Assembly: GCF_000002995.4 (NCBI RefSeq)
Contig: NW_025062477.1
Span: 2,374,001-2,438,000, forward strand
Direction: 5' to 3'
Origin: Brugia malayi
Lineage: Eukaryota > Nematoda > Chromadorea > Rhabditida > Onchocercidae
Length of the DNA: 64,000 nt
In this document: positions 27,301 through 39,800 of the stretch, one piece after another
Layout: each line of letters opens with the position of its first letter
Position numbering within the stretch: the first letter of the stretch is position 1
The notes under the pieces: generated by a model
Told to the model about the DNA's origin: nothing
The model's database searches: none
The model's input: the letters and a program-made list of their open reading frames with translations, nothing else
Translations under genes and position numbers: made by a program

Positions 27301-30300
27301 GAAAACGGAAAAAATAAAAGCAAAAAAAAAAAAAAAGAAGAAGAAAATGACCAAATAAAAAAATATTTTTTTCAGCAATATTTGAAAGAAAAAAAAAAAA
27401 AAAAACATTAAAATTTAGCATAATTATTTGTTCGCAAACTAAAGTTTTGCTAATTTAAAAAATTTTTAATACAATATTTTAGAAAGTAAACAAACAAATA
27501 AATAATAAATTTTATTGTTCTTTTTTCTCTAATAAATCTCAGAAGCTGCATATAATTAATTAGTATGTAAAAAGTAATTTAAATGTTTACATTTGGATTA
27601 AAGTTTTTAAGTCTTTTTTGATTATTTGGATTAAAATTTTGAATTCTTTTTAACTCCTTATATAAATCACACAAAGAAAAAAGAAAAAAATAAAGTAATC
27701 ATTATTCATACATATATAAACACATATTATAGAAATTTCATTTTATTTTTCTTTTATTTCTGGAAAAAGAAGAGAGAATTAAAATAAAATTTAATTTAAT
27801 CATTTAATTTAAAATTTAATTTAATCATTTAATTTAATTCTATTTCCTACATTTTACATATGCCATAAATTCATTCGTATGTTAGTGAAATTTTGCCTTT
27901 TTTATTTGACTTAAAATTCTTTCTTATACTAATTACAATTCAAAGCAAATTTATTCTTCCACCTCTTTCTCTTTCGAAAAAAAAAAAAAAAGAAAAGAAA
28001 AGGCTTTTTGCCATTTAAATTAATGATAATAGATAATACTTATTTATATTATCTGTGGGTTCAATTCTTTTTCTTTTTTTTTCTATGCAAAATTATTATA
28101 CTATTAAATTAGCAGCATGTAAATTCAATAAAGTAAATGATTTAAATTTAAATTAAATTAAATTTAAAATTGAACACACTTTATCTTTTTTATAAAATTA
28201 CATTATCATTTAAATGATTTAACAACGTTACAACGAATAATTAGACTTTTTTTTTTTAAAAAAAAAAAGTTAAAATGACTTTAATGTATTATTTTTTTAA
28301 ATTCTTTTTCAATTTCTTATATCAATTCAATTAAAAAAAAAACATTTATATAAAATCTATATATTACAGCAACTGAGTTGTGGGCAATAATTCGAATAAA
28401 AATTCATTTCCCGATTCAAAATTCATTTTTTGTTTATTTTTCCTCCTTCCTTCCTTTTTTTTTTTTTTTTTCTATTCGTTATGTTCTAATTTCAATAAGG
28501 AGCTCAGTCATACAAATAAATACAAAATACTCATTGGTATTCAAATCTTTATATCAATCTCTTTGTAGCTTTACCCTACCCGTCCTATTTTGCCTACCCA
28601 TACTTCTACTTCTCTCATTTCCTTTTCTTCCTGTATCTTCGCGTAATTTGACGTCTGGGAATGCTGAATAATTGTTATTTTATTCGATTTCAATCATTAT
28701 ATTCATGATTCAGATGGGACAAAAAAAAAAAAAAAAAAAAAGAGGAAAAAAAGGAAAAAAGGAAAAAAGGGAGAAAAAGATGAAAAGAAAAGGACTGGGC
28801 TAAAAAAATGTTAGGCCAATAGATAGAAAGAGAAAGGGAAAGCCTAGGCTTTATATTTTGCAATGATCAACAATTTAAGCATATTTTGTCTCTTTTTTTC
28901 ATTTCAAAAATTCACGGAAATGAAGCATAAAAAGCAAACATCTAATCATTCATTTTCTTTTATTTCATCTTTTTTCCTTTTTTTTTTTTTTTTTTTATTT
29001 CATACATTTCGTATCAAAAAGAGAAAAAAAATGGAAACAAAAGAAAACAAAAAATATATTTCCAATTTATTTCAAATGATAATATTTTTAATTTTTTAAT
29101 TTTAACAAAAAATGATAATTTCATTTTGTAATTTTAACTTAATTTCTTTCAGCAACACTTAATCATATTGCATAATCTCATAATTTTATAAGGTTTAATG
29201 TAAAGAAATATTGTAAAATTGATATTATTATAACTATTATCAACTAGTTTAGTAATATTCATTATCATCATTATCATTTATCATTATTATCATTATCACT
29301 AGGCTAGTAATTTTTTTGCCTATTATTAATTGTATGTTTTCTTCTTAAAACTATTAAATAATTCCATAACATTTCTTTCATTAATATTTTACAAATTATC
29401 ATTTTATTTAATTTTTACCTTCAAAAAAATTATATTATTATTACCATTTTTTTTTTTTCTTTTCTTCTCAGACATTTTTCATTTCTCGAAATGTTAATAT
29501 TATTAATTGAGTTTAATTGCTTTCTTCTCATATTGTTGATAAAAATTAGTATTACTGATTTTTTAAATTATTCATATTGTTGATAAAAAATTAATATTAT
29601 TATTAATTTTAATTAGTGAAAGAATAATAATAATTATCATTACTGTATTCTGATTTGATCTGATTATTAGAAGAAAGGGAAATATTTGACAGTGCAACAA
29701 TAAAAGCACCAATAAGATTAATGCAAAGTTTGTTTAAGAGTGAAACAACTGACATTCAAAATAGCAATTGTACTATTCTCTATGATATCTTCTCATTAAC
29801 TTAGTGCTGTGATTAGTAATTAGTTTGTGGAAAGTGAGAAAGTAAGAAAAACTTTTAATGGCATAGCAGAAATGAGTCATTTATCTTTTTGAAAATGATT
29901 TTCAGTGAGTAATGCATATGCATATGAGAAGATCAAATGAAAGTTTAATGTGATGATGGACAAAGTGTCCCAAAAAATTATGACATACAAATATACTTTA
30001 CAAAGGATACCGCTGGTACCATTAGAAAATAGTACCATTGGATTGCTCATCTGTTCTATTTTTAAGTGGTTATATAAAGCTATCATATTTATTTAATATT
30101 TCATATTTCACTCCTTTTTTTTTTTTTCTTTTGATTATTATATTAAAGGGATTAATGATATTTTTTCTTTTTTAAATTTTCAAATTAATGCATATAATAA
30201 AATTTGATAATTAAGTTCTTTTTTTTTTTTATTTTAAATTTCTAAAAATTAGAAAAATGATTTCAAAATTGTATTACACATTCAATCATATATAATTATT

Positions 30301-30888
30301 AATTCAAATGAAATGTAAATTGTAGAAATTGATATATTATAATCACATGCATTTTAATCTGTTAAATTAGTAGAAAGGAAAAAAAAAAAAAAAACATTTG
30401 TGTCATTGTGATTATTAAAGTGACAAATATGACAGAATACGATTAAACTAATAATATAATAGTAGTAACAAAATAAAATGTTAATAGCTTGAAATGAAAA
30501 ATGTATGGAAATTAATATTCATAAAATGAAAATGTGATAAAGTAACATTCATTTTAAATGGATTAAATTAATAAAAAGTGCGAAAGAATAAAAAGAAAAA
30601 AAAAAAAAAAGGAAAAAAAGAAAAAGAAATAAACGAAAAATAAAACTTAATTTGCTGATTTGATTGTTTTTTTTTTTTTTTTAAGAGATAAATAATAAGA
30701 AAATTTATTAATTTTTAGTTTAATTAACTTACACCGCTAGCAATTTCTAACTGCTGAAGGCACATTGTTTGGCACCGTGCACTGAGTAGTTCATCGGTGA
30801 CAACTGTTACAGGTAGTAATACTAGAAGAAATAATAGAAATGTCATTAATCTTGCAAGTAGCTTCATTGTAATTATTGAGACTTTCAT
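10503..30888 (-). CDS. kal-1: KAL-1 / anosmin-1 homologue (cysteine-rich box, WAP, FnIII)
   Basis: Twelve exons on the minus strand: 30888-30733, 21256-21182, 15111-15049, 14808-14701, 14400-14243, 13679-13541, 13199-13094, 12994-12867, 12639-12388, 12012-11681, 11500-11323, 11177-10503. All phases match; 789 residues (C. elegans KAL-1 and human anosmin are about 680-700). Order seen: signal peptide (1-31); a box with ten cysteines (about 37-110); a complete eight-cysteine WAP domain (about 120-162, with KPGICP, DGDCP, KKCC); then fibronectin type III modules at about 187-268, 270-420, 440-575 and 580-690. Anosmins act outside the cell, binding heparan sulphate and guiding neuronal and epidermal morphogenesis. 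The C-terminus has a hydrophobic stretch (about 763-783) that could be a GPI signal or membrane anchor, though a short polar tail follows it. Odd points: an aspartate-rich insert in the second FnIII (about 345-363), an Asn run in the last, and two giant 5' introns. Confidence 0.93.
13700..14085. repeat. Degenerate 65-80-bp tandem repeat in a kal-1 intron
   Basis: Four to five copies of a T-rich unit containing ATTAATCAGTTTA (near 13805, 13871, 13950, 14015) and TTACTTATCAATTTATTTTA, lying between the exons at 13679 and 14243. Confidence 0.7.
14243..14808 (-). other. kal-1: kal-1 exons 4-5: WAP four-disulphide core
   Basis: Exons 14808-14701 and 14400-14243 together hold the WAP domain. Its eight cysteines lie in the order GIC, EC, LC, DC, CC, GC, QC, and the exon junction falls between Cys1 and Cys2. 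In anosmins this domain precedes the first FnIII. All eight cysteines are present, so the fold should be intact. Confidence 0.9.
15112..21181. other. kal-1 intron 2 (6.1 kb)
   Basis: AT-rich intron with A/T runs and a GA tract at 16791-16818. Two stretches are less AT-rich and free of simple repeats, about 15600-16090 and 19540-19680, with a weaker one near 20050-20350; they could be intronic regulatory elements. No nested gene was found on either strand. Open frames here are short and built on homopolymers. Confidence 0.5.
21257..30732. other. kal-1 intron 1 (9.5 kb)
   Basis: Mostly A/T runs and AT-rich sequence. Exceptions: a compact, less AT-rich block at about 22870-23130; a minus-strand frame at 24492-24157 whose first 65 residues look mixed and whose remainder is pyrimidine low complexity; CT/GA tracts near 24110-24132 and 24175-24260; and a (TTATCA)-like repeat near 29265-29300. 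No second gene is supported. Confidence 0.5.
22870..23130 (+). pseudogene. Possible degenerate coding fragment inside kal-1 intron 1
   Basis: About 260 bases with clearly higher GC and no homopolymers, unlike the flanks. Two overlapping plus-strand frames are open: 22928-23092 (54 residues, starting MFAEHNSSKVSERMCDTSGW) and 22932-23120 (62 residues, starting MLNTIAAKSLKGCVTLQDGH). Neither has recognisable splice partners. The first has a more protein-like mix (Cys, Trp, glycosylation-type Asn) but I cannot assign a family. It could be an old gene or transposon fragment, a small nested gene, or a conserved non-coding element. Confidence 0.25.
30733..30888 (-). other. kal-1: kal-1 exon 1: signal peptide exon
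   Basis: Encodes 52 residues starting MKVSIITMKLLARL, a strongly hydrophobic core and the first two cysteines (RCQTMC). The ATG at 30888-30886 follows directly on an ATTATTTCAG acceptor (30898-30889), so the mRNA is probably trans-spliced here or joined to a distant leader exon. A second in-frame ATG lies seven codons on. The donor after AGC GGT is GTAAGT, phase 0. A 9.5-kb intron follows. Confidence 0.85.
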
Positions 30889-31530
30889 CTGAAATAATAA
30901 TTTAATTTTTGAATTCAAAATAATTTCATAGAATTGAAAAATATACACTTATGACGTACGTTTAATACATCATTTAATGTTTAATGAATAGGCATCAAAA
31001 TTGTATATTTAAATATTTAAATTTTTCTAAACTTTATAAGTATAATAATAAAATAAGAGAAATAAAAATTTAATTTTTGAATTCAAAATAATCTCCTAAG
31101 TAATTAGAAAAATATGTATTTCTAAATTATAATACATTAGCAGAAAAGCTTACATGAGTCATAAGTATTTTAACGTAAGTAACTGAATATGTATTCAAAT
31201 GTATTTTTCATCAAAAGTTGCAAATATATAATTTAAATTAAAATTACAAATTTGCTACAAATGCATTAAAATATATTTTATAACCTCAAAAATTTATTTT
31301 TATTTTTACTAGATATTATATTAATGTATGTTCAATTAAAATTGAATCTAAGATTTATCAAAATTAATCTTTAACTAGAATTAATTCATGGATAATTTTC
31401 AATTTAAATTTAATAACATTATTAACGCATTTAAAAAATAATTATTTTTATTTAAAAAAATAAAAACTTTGTTTTTTGGTATTAAAAAAAAAAAATGCAA
31501 AATTTCAAACAATGAATTCATCGACGATAT
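30889..31530. other. Immediate 5' flank of kal-1
   Basis: AT-rich, no coding segment. AAATTTAATTTTTGAATTCAAAATAAT occurs twice (about 30898-30926 and 31067-31094), a roughly 168-bp spaced direct repeat beginning at the kal-1 acceptor site. Confidence 0.4.
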
Positions 31531-31534
31531 AAAG

Positions 31535-32140
31535 GAAATTCCCAGATCGTTTTCTACTCTCTTATTCCCTGTCCATATGGGAATTACTTCATTCCCAGAT
31601 CATTTCCTTGCGCTCTATCAGTCCTTTCCGTTCATCTAACCGGAACTGCTCTCATCAGATGTAAAGTCTACAACCATTTTATCGTCAAGAACGATAGCAA
31701 TCGTCGTGGCGATACTTGGAAGAAAATGACAACGGTGAGGAACGGAAGGCGGAGTCCTTCTACTTCATCTTCTCTTCCGCTACCGCAGATGGCTCCGCCC
31801 TGATCCTACCGATTTCCGCGTTGTTGCAGATGTTACCACGGCTATCATGAACATTTTTTTGTACTACCGGTGGTACCATTCTTCGGCACCATTTCTCGGT
31901 TTCCTACCGCTATTGATTTCGATACTTTTATCAGCTAAGTATTTCGTACCTTTCTATTCCTATCAACTGGGACAGTTTTATTAGTGTCAATAGTCATTGT
32001 ATTGGTAATAAATTATTTGTTTCTACCATTGGTACCATAGCCGATACTTTTCTTAGTGCTACAGTAGCTACCGTTACCACTATATTTCTATTCGTTCGAT
32101 AATTTAACCCGTTGTTCCGGATAGAATAACAGGTTTTTTT
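31535..32140. promoter_or_regulatory. GC-richer island upstream of kal-1, candidate promoter/enhancer
   Basis: About 600 bases nearly free of homopolymers, with many CG dinucleotides and recurrent TACCGNT / GGTAC motifs (for example near 31797, 31829, 31863-31874, 31908 and 32025-32075). It begins 650 bases upstream of the kal-1 ATG. No frame on either strand gives a recognisable protein. It may hold the kal-1 promoter with a leader exon, or be an old transposon copy; the sequence alone does not decide. Confidence 0.35.
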
Positions 32141-35100
32141 TCTTTTAAAAGTTGAATTAATGGGTAAAGGAACAATAAGAAATCTATCCATATTGTCACA
32201 CTGATGCATTACAATTTAATTGCTTCAAAATTAAAAGCAATTAAGCCATCAAATGTAATACATTTCTGCTTGCCAAATACATTATGGAATGAATTTCTTG
32301 AAACAAATTCTAAAAAAAAAAAAGTGACGGAAATAATAAAATTAAAATTTACAAAAGTACATCAAATGACAATCGTTTTCATTTTATCAATAAATGATCT
32401 TATTTTTTGAAGTGAATATTTCTTCGTTTTTTTTTTTTTTTTCCAATGAAATAAATTAAATTCTTTTTTTAAAATATTTTCTTGTTTTTCATTTAAAGCT
32501 AATTTACGGTAACAATAACAAGAATTATTTAATATTGAAATATAACAAAATGAAATTAGCATTATGATAAGTAATAATTTATTATTAAATAGATAATTTA
32601 CTAATATCGAAAATTACTTTAAAAAAAAAAAAATGAAAGGAAACGACAAATGATATAAAGAAAGTGAAGAAAATGATGCAAGGATGAAATTTCAAATGAC
32701 CAATGGAATGAAAAATTGGCTTTCTAGAAATGTCTGTGTAGACTAATCTCCATAGACTGCTTTTTTTTTCATATTTCAAATTATTATTATTATTATTATT
32801 AACTTAATATGAACCATTAGTGTTATTATTATATTCACATTATTATGGCTTGGCCAAACTGCTAAACAAATTTATCAGTGAATTTTTCTGGATTTCTTAT
32901 AAACATTCCTGAAATGAATTAATGCATTCTCAGAAATTAAATTCCTATGAAATTAAGATGATAACTTCATTTATATTTCATTTATTACATTAAGCAACTA
33001 ATGTTACTTGTTAAAATTCTAAATGATTTGTAAGTAACTGAATTGTAATCAAAATTTTATATTTGTAGCATTTCTAATTATTACTATCATCATTCATTCA
33101 TATTTTTCATTCAGTTATAATTAGTCTAATTAAGAAAAGATTAATTATTTCTATCATTTATAATCATTGAAGAAAAAGTTTTAAAATATATCCAATACTT
33201 TTCTTTTTTTTTTATATTTTCATTTTAATATAAAAAAAGAAAATTTTTTTCATTTTTTTATTTTTAACTCTTTGTAAATAATATTTTCTGTTAGTTAAAA
33301 TTTAAAGATAGCTAAAATATATAAATGAATAATTGTATTATTGTTAAAAATTTATTATTATTATTGCTATTATTATAATTATCATTATTAGTTATTGCTA
33401 TTATCATTGTTATTATTGTTAATTATTATTATTATTGTTATTATTATTATTATTATTATTATTGTCGATGAATGTTGTCTGCGAGAGACTAAAAATTTAT
33501 CGATAGTACATCATCGCCATTCTTATTAAGGAGAAGACCAATTCATTTTATCCTTTCCATCTACTCTTTATGCAAATTATGTATTATATAAATTAATATA
33601 CATTCAGAAGACATTTTGATAAAACATTTCTTTGCCAATTAAATGTTTATGAATTCTTCAAGTGGTCTTTAAAAGTAAATGTAAAGATAAAGAGAAATAA
33701 AATGAATGATTTTCTCAGAGATAAAAAGAATTTTGATCAGATTTAGACTGACATAGATTTAAGATATAATTAAAAATTATCAGTGCAGATTTGACGCCTT
33801 TAAAAATTATCGATAAAACTCTGAAAAGTTTAGAACTATTGGGTTATAATAAAATAACAAAAATATTTATATTTGAAATTTAACAATTATCAAATACAAA
33901 AATCATTCTGCTACTATTACTATTCACTGATTACCTCAGTCTTTTCTTTTTTTTCCTTGCAAATAATCGGTAAAAAATTAATTCAATTTGATACGATTTA
34001 ATCTTATAAGCCTGAAAAATCCACAAAAAATATCAAATTGATTTTTAAGTTAAAAGTTAAAGTAAATAAAAATTTAAAAAAAAAAAGAAGAAAAGGAAAA
34101 AGAAGGAAAAGCTAATATTAAAAGAGATCGAAGTTTAAATTAACATCAAAGGTCAACCTCGTAATGTCAACCTCATCACGAGGACATTTCATGGTGATGA
34201 TTATAACTGAAGAAGAATATAGTTATGCATAGTAGTTGACAGGAGCGTTGACATTTCCCAAGAGATGGAGGAAGAGAATTGATATCGCTCTATCTACGAT
34301 CAGATATGCAGAACTAATTGAGACAGGTAAAATGACATCAAGGTAAAACGAATGGTCGCATTTCTAGCTAAAACCACAAAATATCGTACAATTAATTGCA
34401 TAATGATGAATTTGGCCGATGTATTGGAGTGACAGAGATAAGCGTTACAAATATTACTAAGACGACAAATTCTTCGTCTTTAATTTATTTGAATATAATT
34501 TACCTGTATGTATCATTTTTTTTTTTTTTCTTTAAAAATGAAGAAGTAAAAAGATTATCGAAATAATTTAGATAATTTACTTAAACTTTTTACTTCTCGT
34601 ATCTTTATTTTTTTTCTTTTTTTGAATAAGCTAAAGAGGAAAATTAGTTAATTTCAGGAATTTGAAAAACAAAAAATGCTCTGTGATATTTGAAAGTTAA
34701 AAAAAAAATATATATATAATGAAATAAAAACGATAAAAGTATAAAAATGGAATAAATTAGTGTTTGTTTAATAAAAAAAAAATAATTTAAATTAAAAATC
34801 AAAAAGAAGAAAAAATTTGAAATTGGGACTAATTAATTACTGAATTACTGATTATTTAATTAAACAATAACAGCAAATTAACTTAATAAAATCATCAGAT
34901 ATTGGCCAAGAAGAAGAAGAACAAAGCGAAGAATTCTATAAAACAGAAAATATTAAAAGATGCATAATAATTGTGGTAATTTTCAGATTGATATACAGTT
35001 CAAAGTTCAACATTCGATCTCCTCCAATCAATTAGTTCGGATCAGAGAGATAATATTTCTTTATGGCTTAAAAAAAGAAAAAGATTGAAGGAAAGGAAAA

Positions 35101-35323
35101 GAAGCATTCTTGTATCAGTGGCGTCAATTAGTTTTATCCTTTTCATTTACCTAATTAACAATAATTTTTTATTTTTCATAAATGCTTAAAAGAGAAAAGG
35201 AATGAAAAGGAAGATAGACAGAGAGGAAGAGAGAGAGAGAGAGATTTGGAATAAAAATAATAATAATTCTTTCCTAAATTTGATTTAATTTTTTCTCAAT
35301 TAACTTTTAAAATTACTTCGGTA

Positions 35324-35359
<36 letters not shown>

Positions 35360-36603
35360 GCTCTTTAATTCGTTGATAAATTTCTTTAAAATAAATTTAA
35401 TAACAGAAAGTTATTCATATGAATTTGCTTTCTAACATATTTCCTTTTCTTTTTTTACTATTTCTAATATTGTAAACAGTTTTATGGTTCTATCGAGTAT
35501 CAAACCTGCAAAAAGCTTTCCATTAATCCACTTTAGCGCTTGAGCGGCATTGTACAATGAAGGTACATCATAAATTGCGCACTTATAAATGTAAAGTGCT
35601 ACTAGGAGAATAGTGCAATCAACATTTGATAAGTGGATGATGTCCTTGCGTCATTCCATATTTTTCAGTATTTCGATTTCAAATTATATACTGTAAAATA
35701 TTTCATACATGAATTTATAATAAAAGTATTAAAAATTTCATATCTTAAAAACTTTTGCATTTTATAAAAAGAAAAAAAAAAGGCGGAACTACTTAATATA
35801 ATGTAAATCTAATAATTTCTAAATGATGATAAAACTAAATTTTTTAGTTTAATTTTAATTTAATTAGAGAGAATATTTTAACATAAAGTAGAAGAAATTT
35901 ATCGTTTAAAATGAATGTAGAAATTAAATTTTCATCTTTCAATTTCAAAATTTTTTACAGTCTGACATCAAACTATTGTATCATCATTAACAATCAAAGA
36001 AGGATAAAAATACTAAATTGAATTTTTTTTTTTTTTTTTTTTGGTAAGTTTCCTACTGCTACAAAAGATTTATTAAATTTTAATTTTTGTTATTTCAATA
36101 TTATCCCTAGGCATATTCATACTTTTCCCTAAATATTGGAAAATTATTCCAGAAAACTGACCGATTCTCATATATTATAATGATCTTACACGATGACAGT
36201 ATAATATTCTCAAAATAAAACAAAAAAGGAAGTAAAAAAAAAAAATAAGGTTAAAAAATTTTAATAAAAATTTTTACAACTAGAAAGTTTGTAATTACAA
36301 TTCTCGGACAAACAAAATTTCTAATATACAATAAAATAAATATGAATTGAAATAAAATAAAATAAAATAAATGTTTTTTAATTAGTGCATATTTAATTAG
36401 AACATTAATTATAATTAAACAGATAGACACTTGTTCAGAAATGTTGTAAATAATTATTAATTGATAATAAAATAATAGCACTTAAATGAATGAAATAATT
36501 ATTCATTGAATTTGAAGACAATTGCGCCATATAATAATTTAGGTTGAATTTTTCATTGTTTTTTTTTCTTTTTTTTTTTTTTCACCAATCTACAAATGTT
36601 TTG
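32141..36603. other. Gene-poor spacer between kal-1 and the B55 gene, proximal part
   Basis: Contains (TTA)n microsatellites at about 32780-32800 and 33345-33472, a GA tract at 35219-35244 and a 29-base T run at 35327-35355. A non-repetitive, less AT-rich island lies at about 34140-34480, with GTCAACCTC twice and CCTCGT...ACGAGG as an inverted pair. No exon is supported. Confidence 0.45.
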
Positions 36604-36850
36604 TCAAATAAAATTAGTAGAAAAAAAAAGAAAGAAAGGTATATTTTTACCTGTGAAGAGAAAAAGAAATGAGAAAAGAGGAAAAGAAATGTGATAAAGA
36701 TGAATTTGGCAACATCTTGTCGTTGTCATTGTTACCGCGGCGTAAATTGCTTGAGCAGTAGGTGGTCGATCCACCACCAAACACTTTTGTTTGAACAATG
36801 AAAATAGCTATAGACAAAATTGAAAATGGAGAAGAAATGGTTTGCTTCAT
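36604..36850 (-). CDS. Possible small secreted peptide gene, two exons
   Basis: Minus strand: ATG at 36850, exon 36850-36736, an 85-nt GTAACA...CACAG intron with a long pyrimidine tract, and a second exon 36650-36604 ending in TGA; the phase matches and gives 53 residues. The N-terminus MKQTISSPFSILSIAIFIVQ looks like a signal peptide and is followed by GGGSTTYCSSNLRRGK, with a dibasic site. Without splicing, the same start reads through for 68 residues. An acceptor-like CCCAG lies 12 nt upstream of the ATG. The first-exon region is richer in GC than its surroundings. Against it: the second exon is Phe-rich low complexity, no family is recognised, and signal-like frames arise easily in AT-rich DNA. 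It could also be the first exon of a longer gene I cannot follow. Confidence 0.25.
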
Positions 36851-39800
36851 CAAATTTATTTTCTGGGATATCTTTTTTAAAAAAAAAAAAAAAAAAGGAA
36901 AAAAAAAATATTTGTAAAATTTAAATTTTAAAAATGAAATTGAAAAATTTAAATAGTAATGATTTAAAAATTTTTTCCTTAAATATTTATAAGTTAGACT
37001 TTCTTTTTTTTTTTTTTTTTTTTCTTCATGCAAAAATTGAATTACAAATAGGCAAGCCACTCTCATTAGATGAAATAGCTAAAATTTACGAAAATTCGTT
37101 TATTCAAATTTCTTTTTTTTTTTTTTTTTTGGGAAGCAATAAAATGAAAAAATTTCATGTAAACATCAAAATAATTTATTGAAAAAAATTTTTTTTTCTT
37201 TTCTATTTTTTTTTTTTTGGAAAAATTAAAAAAGCAAAATTATTGCTATTATAAATGAAATTGAAGAAATGATCTTTAGTTTTGCATAATTAATTAGTTG
37301 AATGAGATTGCATGACTAATTACTTTGAAATTGTTCAGAATAGTTATATGAGTGAGAAAATTAGAATTTTTCTCCTTTTTTTTTTTTTTTTTTTTGCTTC
37401 TTAATTCTAATCAAAGTTTTAATATTAATTAAATTTGAATAAGATGTGAATTCCGGTTATATTTTACGGATACCGAAATAGCTCTTTCATCTCATATAAA
37501 AAAAGAGAAAAGAAAGGAAAAAAGAAAATAAAAAAGAGAAAAAAAAGAGAAAAAAAAAGAGAAAAGAAAAAAGCAATGGTTTTATTTTTCTGTGCCGATA
37601 AATTAGGCAAAGTTTACTTTACCGTATCCGGATTTGACTAAATCAGGATTATTGTTAAATCTTACAATTGCTAATCCTATCAAAATTCCATCGCTAAAAA
37701 ACACCATCAATTTGATACATTTTTTTCTTTCTTACTGCTTTCTTGATCCTTTTTTTTTTATTTTACTTGTTTTGTAAATCATTTTTAATATAATCAAGAA
37801 CTTAAATTTCATTTTAGCAAGCCTGTTTCACTGAATTAATTAAATTTTAAAAATTTCGAATTGAAATAATTTGAAGAAAGAAAAAATCAAATGATTAAAA
37901 GATATTTTGTAATAAAAATAAAAAGGAAAAAAAAAAAAAAACAAATTCAAGCAATTATAATTTAAAACTTAATTTACTATTATAAAATAAGCAAATAATG
38001 AATATCAGTATTTCATTTTCATTGAAATTTTTAACTTTACATTCTATTATGGGAATGTTAACTTCAAATGTTTACATTTAACGTCAAACATAAATACGTG
38101 TTTTACGCCTTCATAAAACCGTACAATATTTCAGGAAAAAAAAGTTAAACATAAACAAAAATGGTAGAATTTGCAAAAAATTTTCAAGAAAATAATGACT
38201 AAAAGTATTTTTAATATCACTAATAGGTGTGGGCGCAGAAACGACAAATGAGCATCGATAATTTGATAGTGAGACAATTGCACCGCACTGATTTATTACT
38301 AATTTGATGGAAGTTACTGTAAAACCGGATCATACATTCTCTTCAGACTATTATTCAATTAATTTTATCATTTAATCGTTTATTTCATATCAGTTGACCT
38401 ATGACCTAAAAAGACCAATCATCGCTGCATTCTACCGCATTCTCATTTTATAGCTTTTTTTTTTTTAATTACTTTTCTTTTACCTTTTGATTGGTAATTC
38501 TTGATTTGACGTTACTTCTGCTAAAAATACTACAATGTTATGCTATCAATTTCAAACATTTCACATTTTAAAAATTCAAAAAAAAAAAAAATATTTGTAA
38601 ATCATTTTAGTAACAAAATATCAAAGCGAAATTGATAGTTTAAATAAACAAAAAATAAAAAAAGAATTGATCTTTTTTTTTTTTTTCAACAATTAAAATT
38701 AAATTATACTGATATCTATTTTACCATTTTCATTTTGAATAAACTTTTGCTAATTTGATAAAAGTAAACATTTTTTTTTTTTTTTAAAAAAAAAAAAAAC
38801 AAAAAATTTATGATGCATACGAATCAGAAAAATTTTTTTCTCTCTCTTATGAAAATATATCCGAATTACTTTGTTTTGTCGTTTTGCATTTTTAAAATCA
38901 ATGATACCATTTGTTAAATTTGTTTAATTTTTCACAAAATTTACATCGTTTTTTTTTTTTTTTATTTTCAAAAATTTCAAGTTTTCCTTGAAAATTCACT
39001 CTTATCGGCCGTCCAAATCATTTTCAATTCTTTTACTACATTTTCTTTCATTTTAAAGCTTTTTTTTTTTTTTTTTCTTTTTTTCGCTATTATAAATTAT
39101 TTCAGCTTCATTTCTTCCCATACTAAAATTAACTGAATTAAATTTATAGCTTCAAATAAATGGAAAATAATTTATGTTAAATTTACGGATTAATTTATTA
39201 CAGACCTATTTATGATTAAATTTCCAGTATAGGTTTAGTATTACTTAGGAAAAACTTTTACTATAAACTTATTTAGAAGTAACTTTTACTGTAAGTATGC
39301 TATGATTATGTTAATTATATTTTCATTTATAGCTGATAATACTGTAATTTTGTAGAAGTTATATTTTAAAAGTTAATTATAAAAATGCATTATCAGTTTT
39401 AGATCCTTCTAACTGTTATGATAAAGCAATGAACATTTATTGGAATTAATATTGTAAATTGATAATAAAATTTTAATTAATAAGAATAATGTGGAGGATG
39501 AAAGTTTATAGTTAATTAATATTTCAAAAATTAATATTTTAAAGCTATGATTTTGAATTCTTAACATGATAATTATTTTTTTGCTATGTGTATTTAACAG
39601 ATATCAACAGATAACGTAGTGATAACGAATAGATTATTTGTAGTTATAGTTCAAGTAAAATTAAACATATTATAAAATAGTATTTGAGAAAGTTTTGAAA
39701 TTTAAAAAATAAAGCGCTGTATGAAAATAAAAAGAAGAAAATTCTATATGAAAATTTTCAAAAATTATTTGAATAGAAAGGTTTTTAGAAAAGAAAAACG

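Noticed and set aside
28040..28070. GGGTTCAATTC, resembling a tRNA T-loop
   Set aside because: No matching acceptor stem, D-arm or anticodon arm around it.
37420..37690. Possible inverted repeat ACGGATACCG ... CCGTATCCGG
   Set aside because: Only a few bases pair and the words are not arranged as consistent arms; not enough to call an element.
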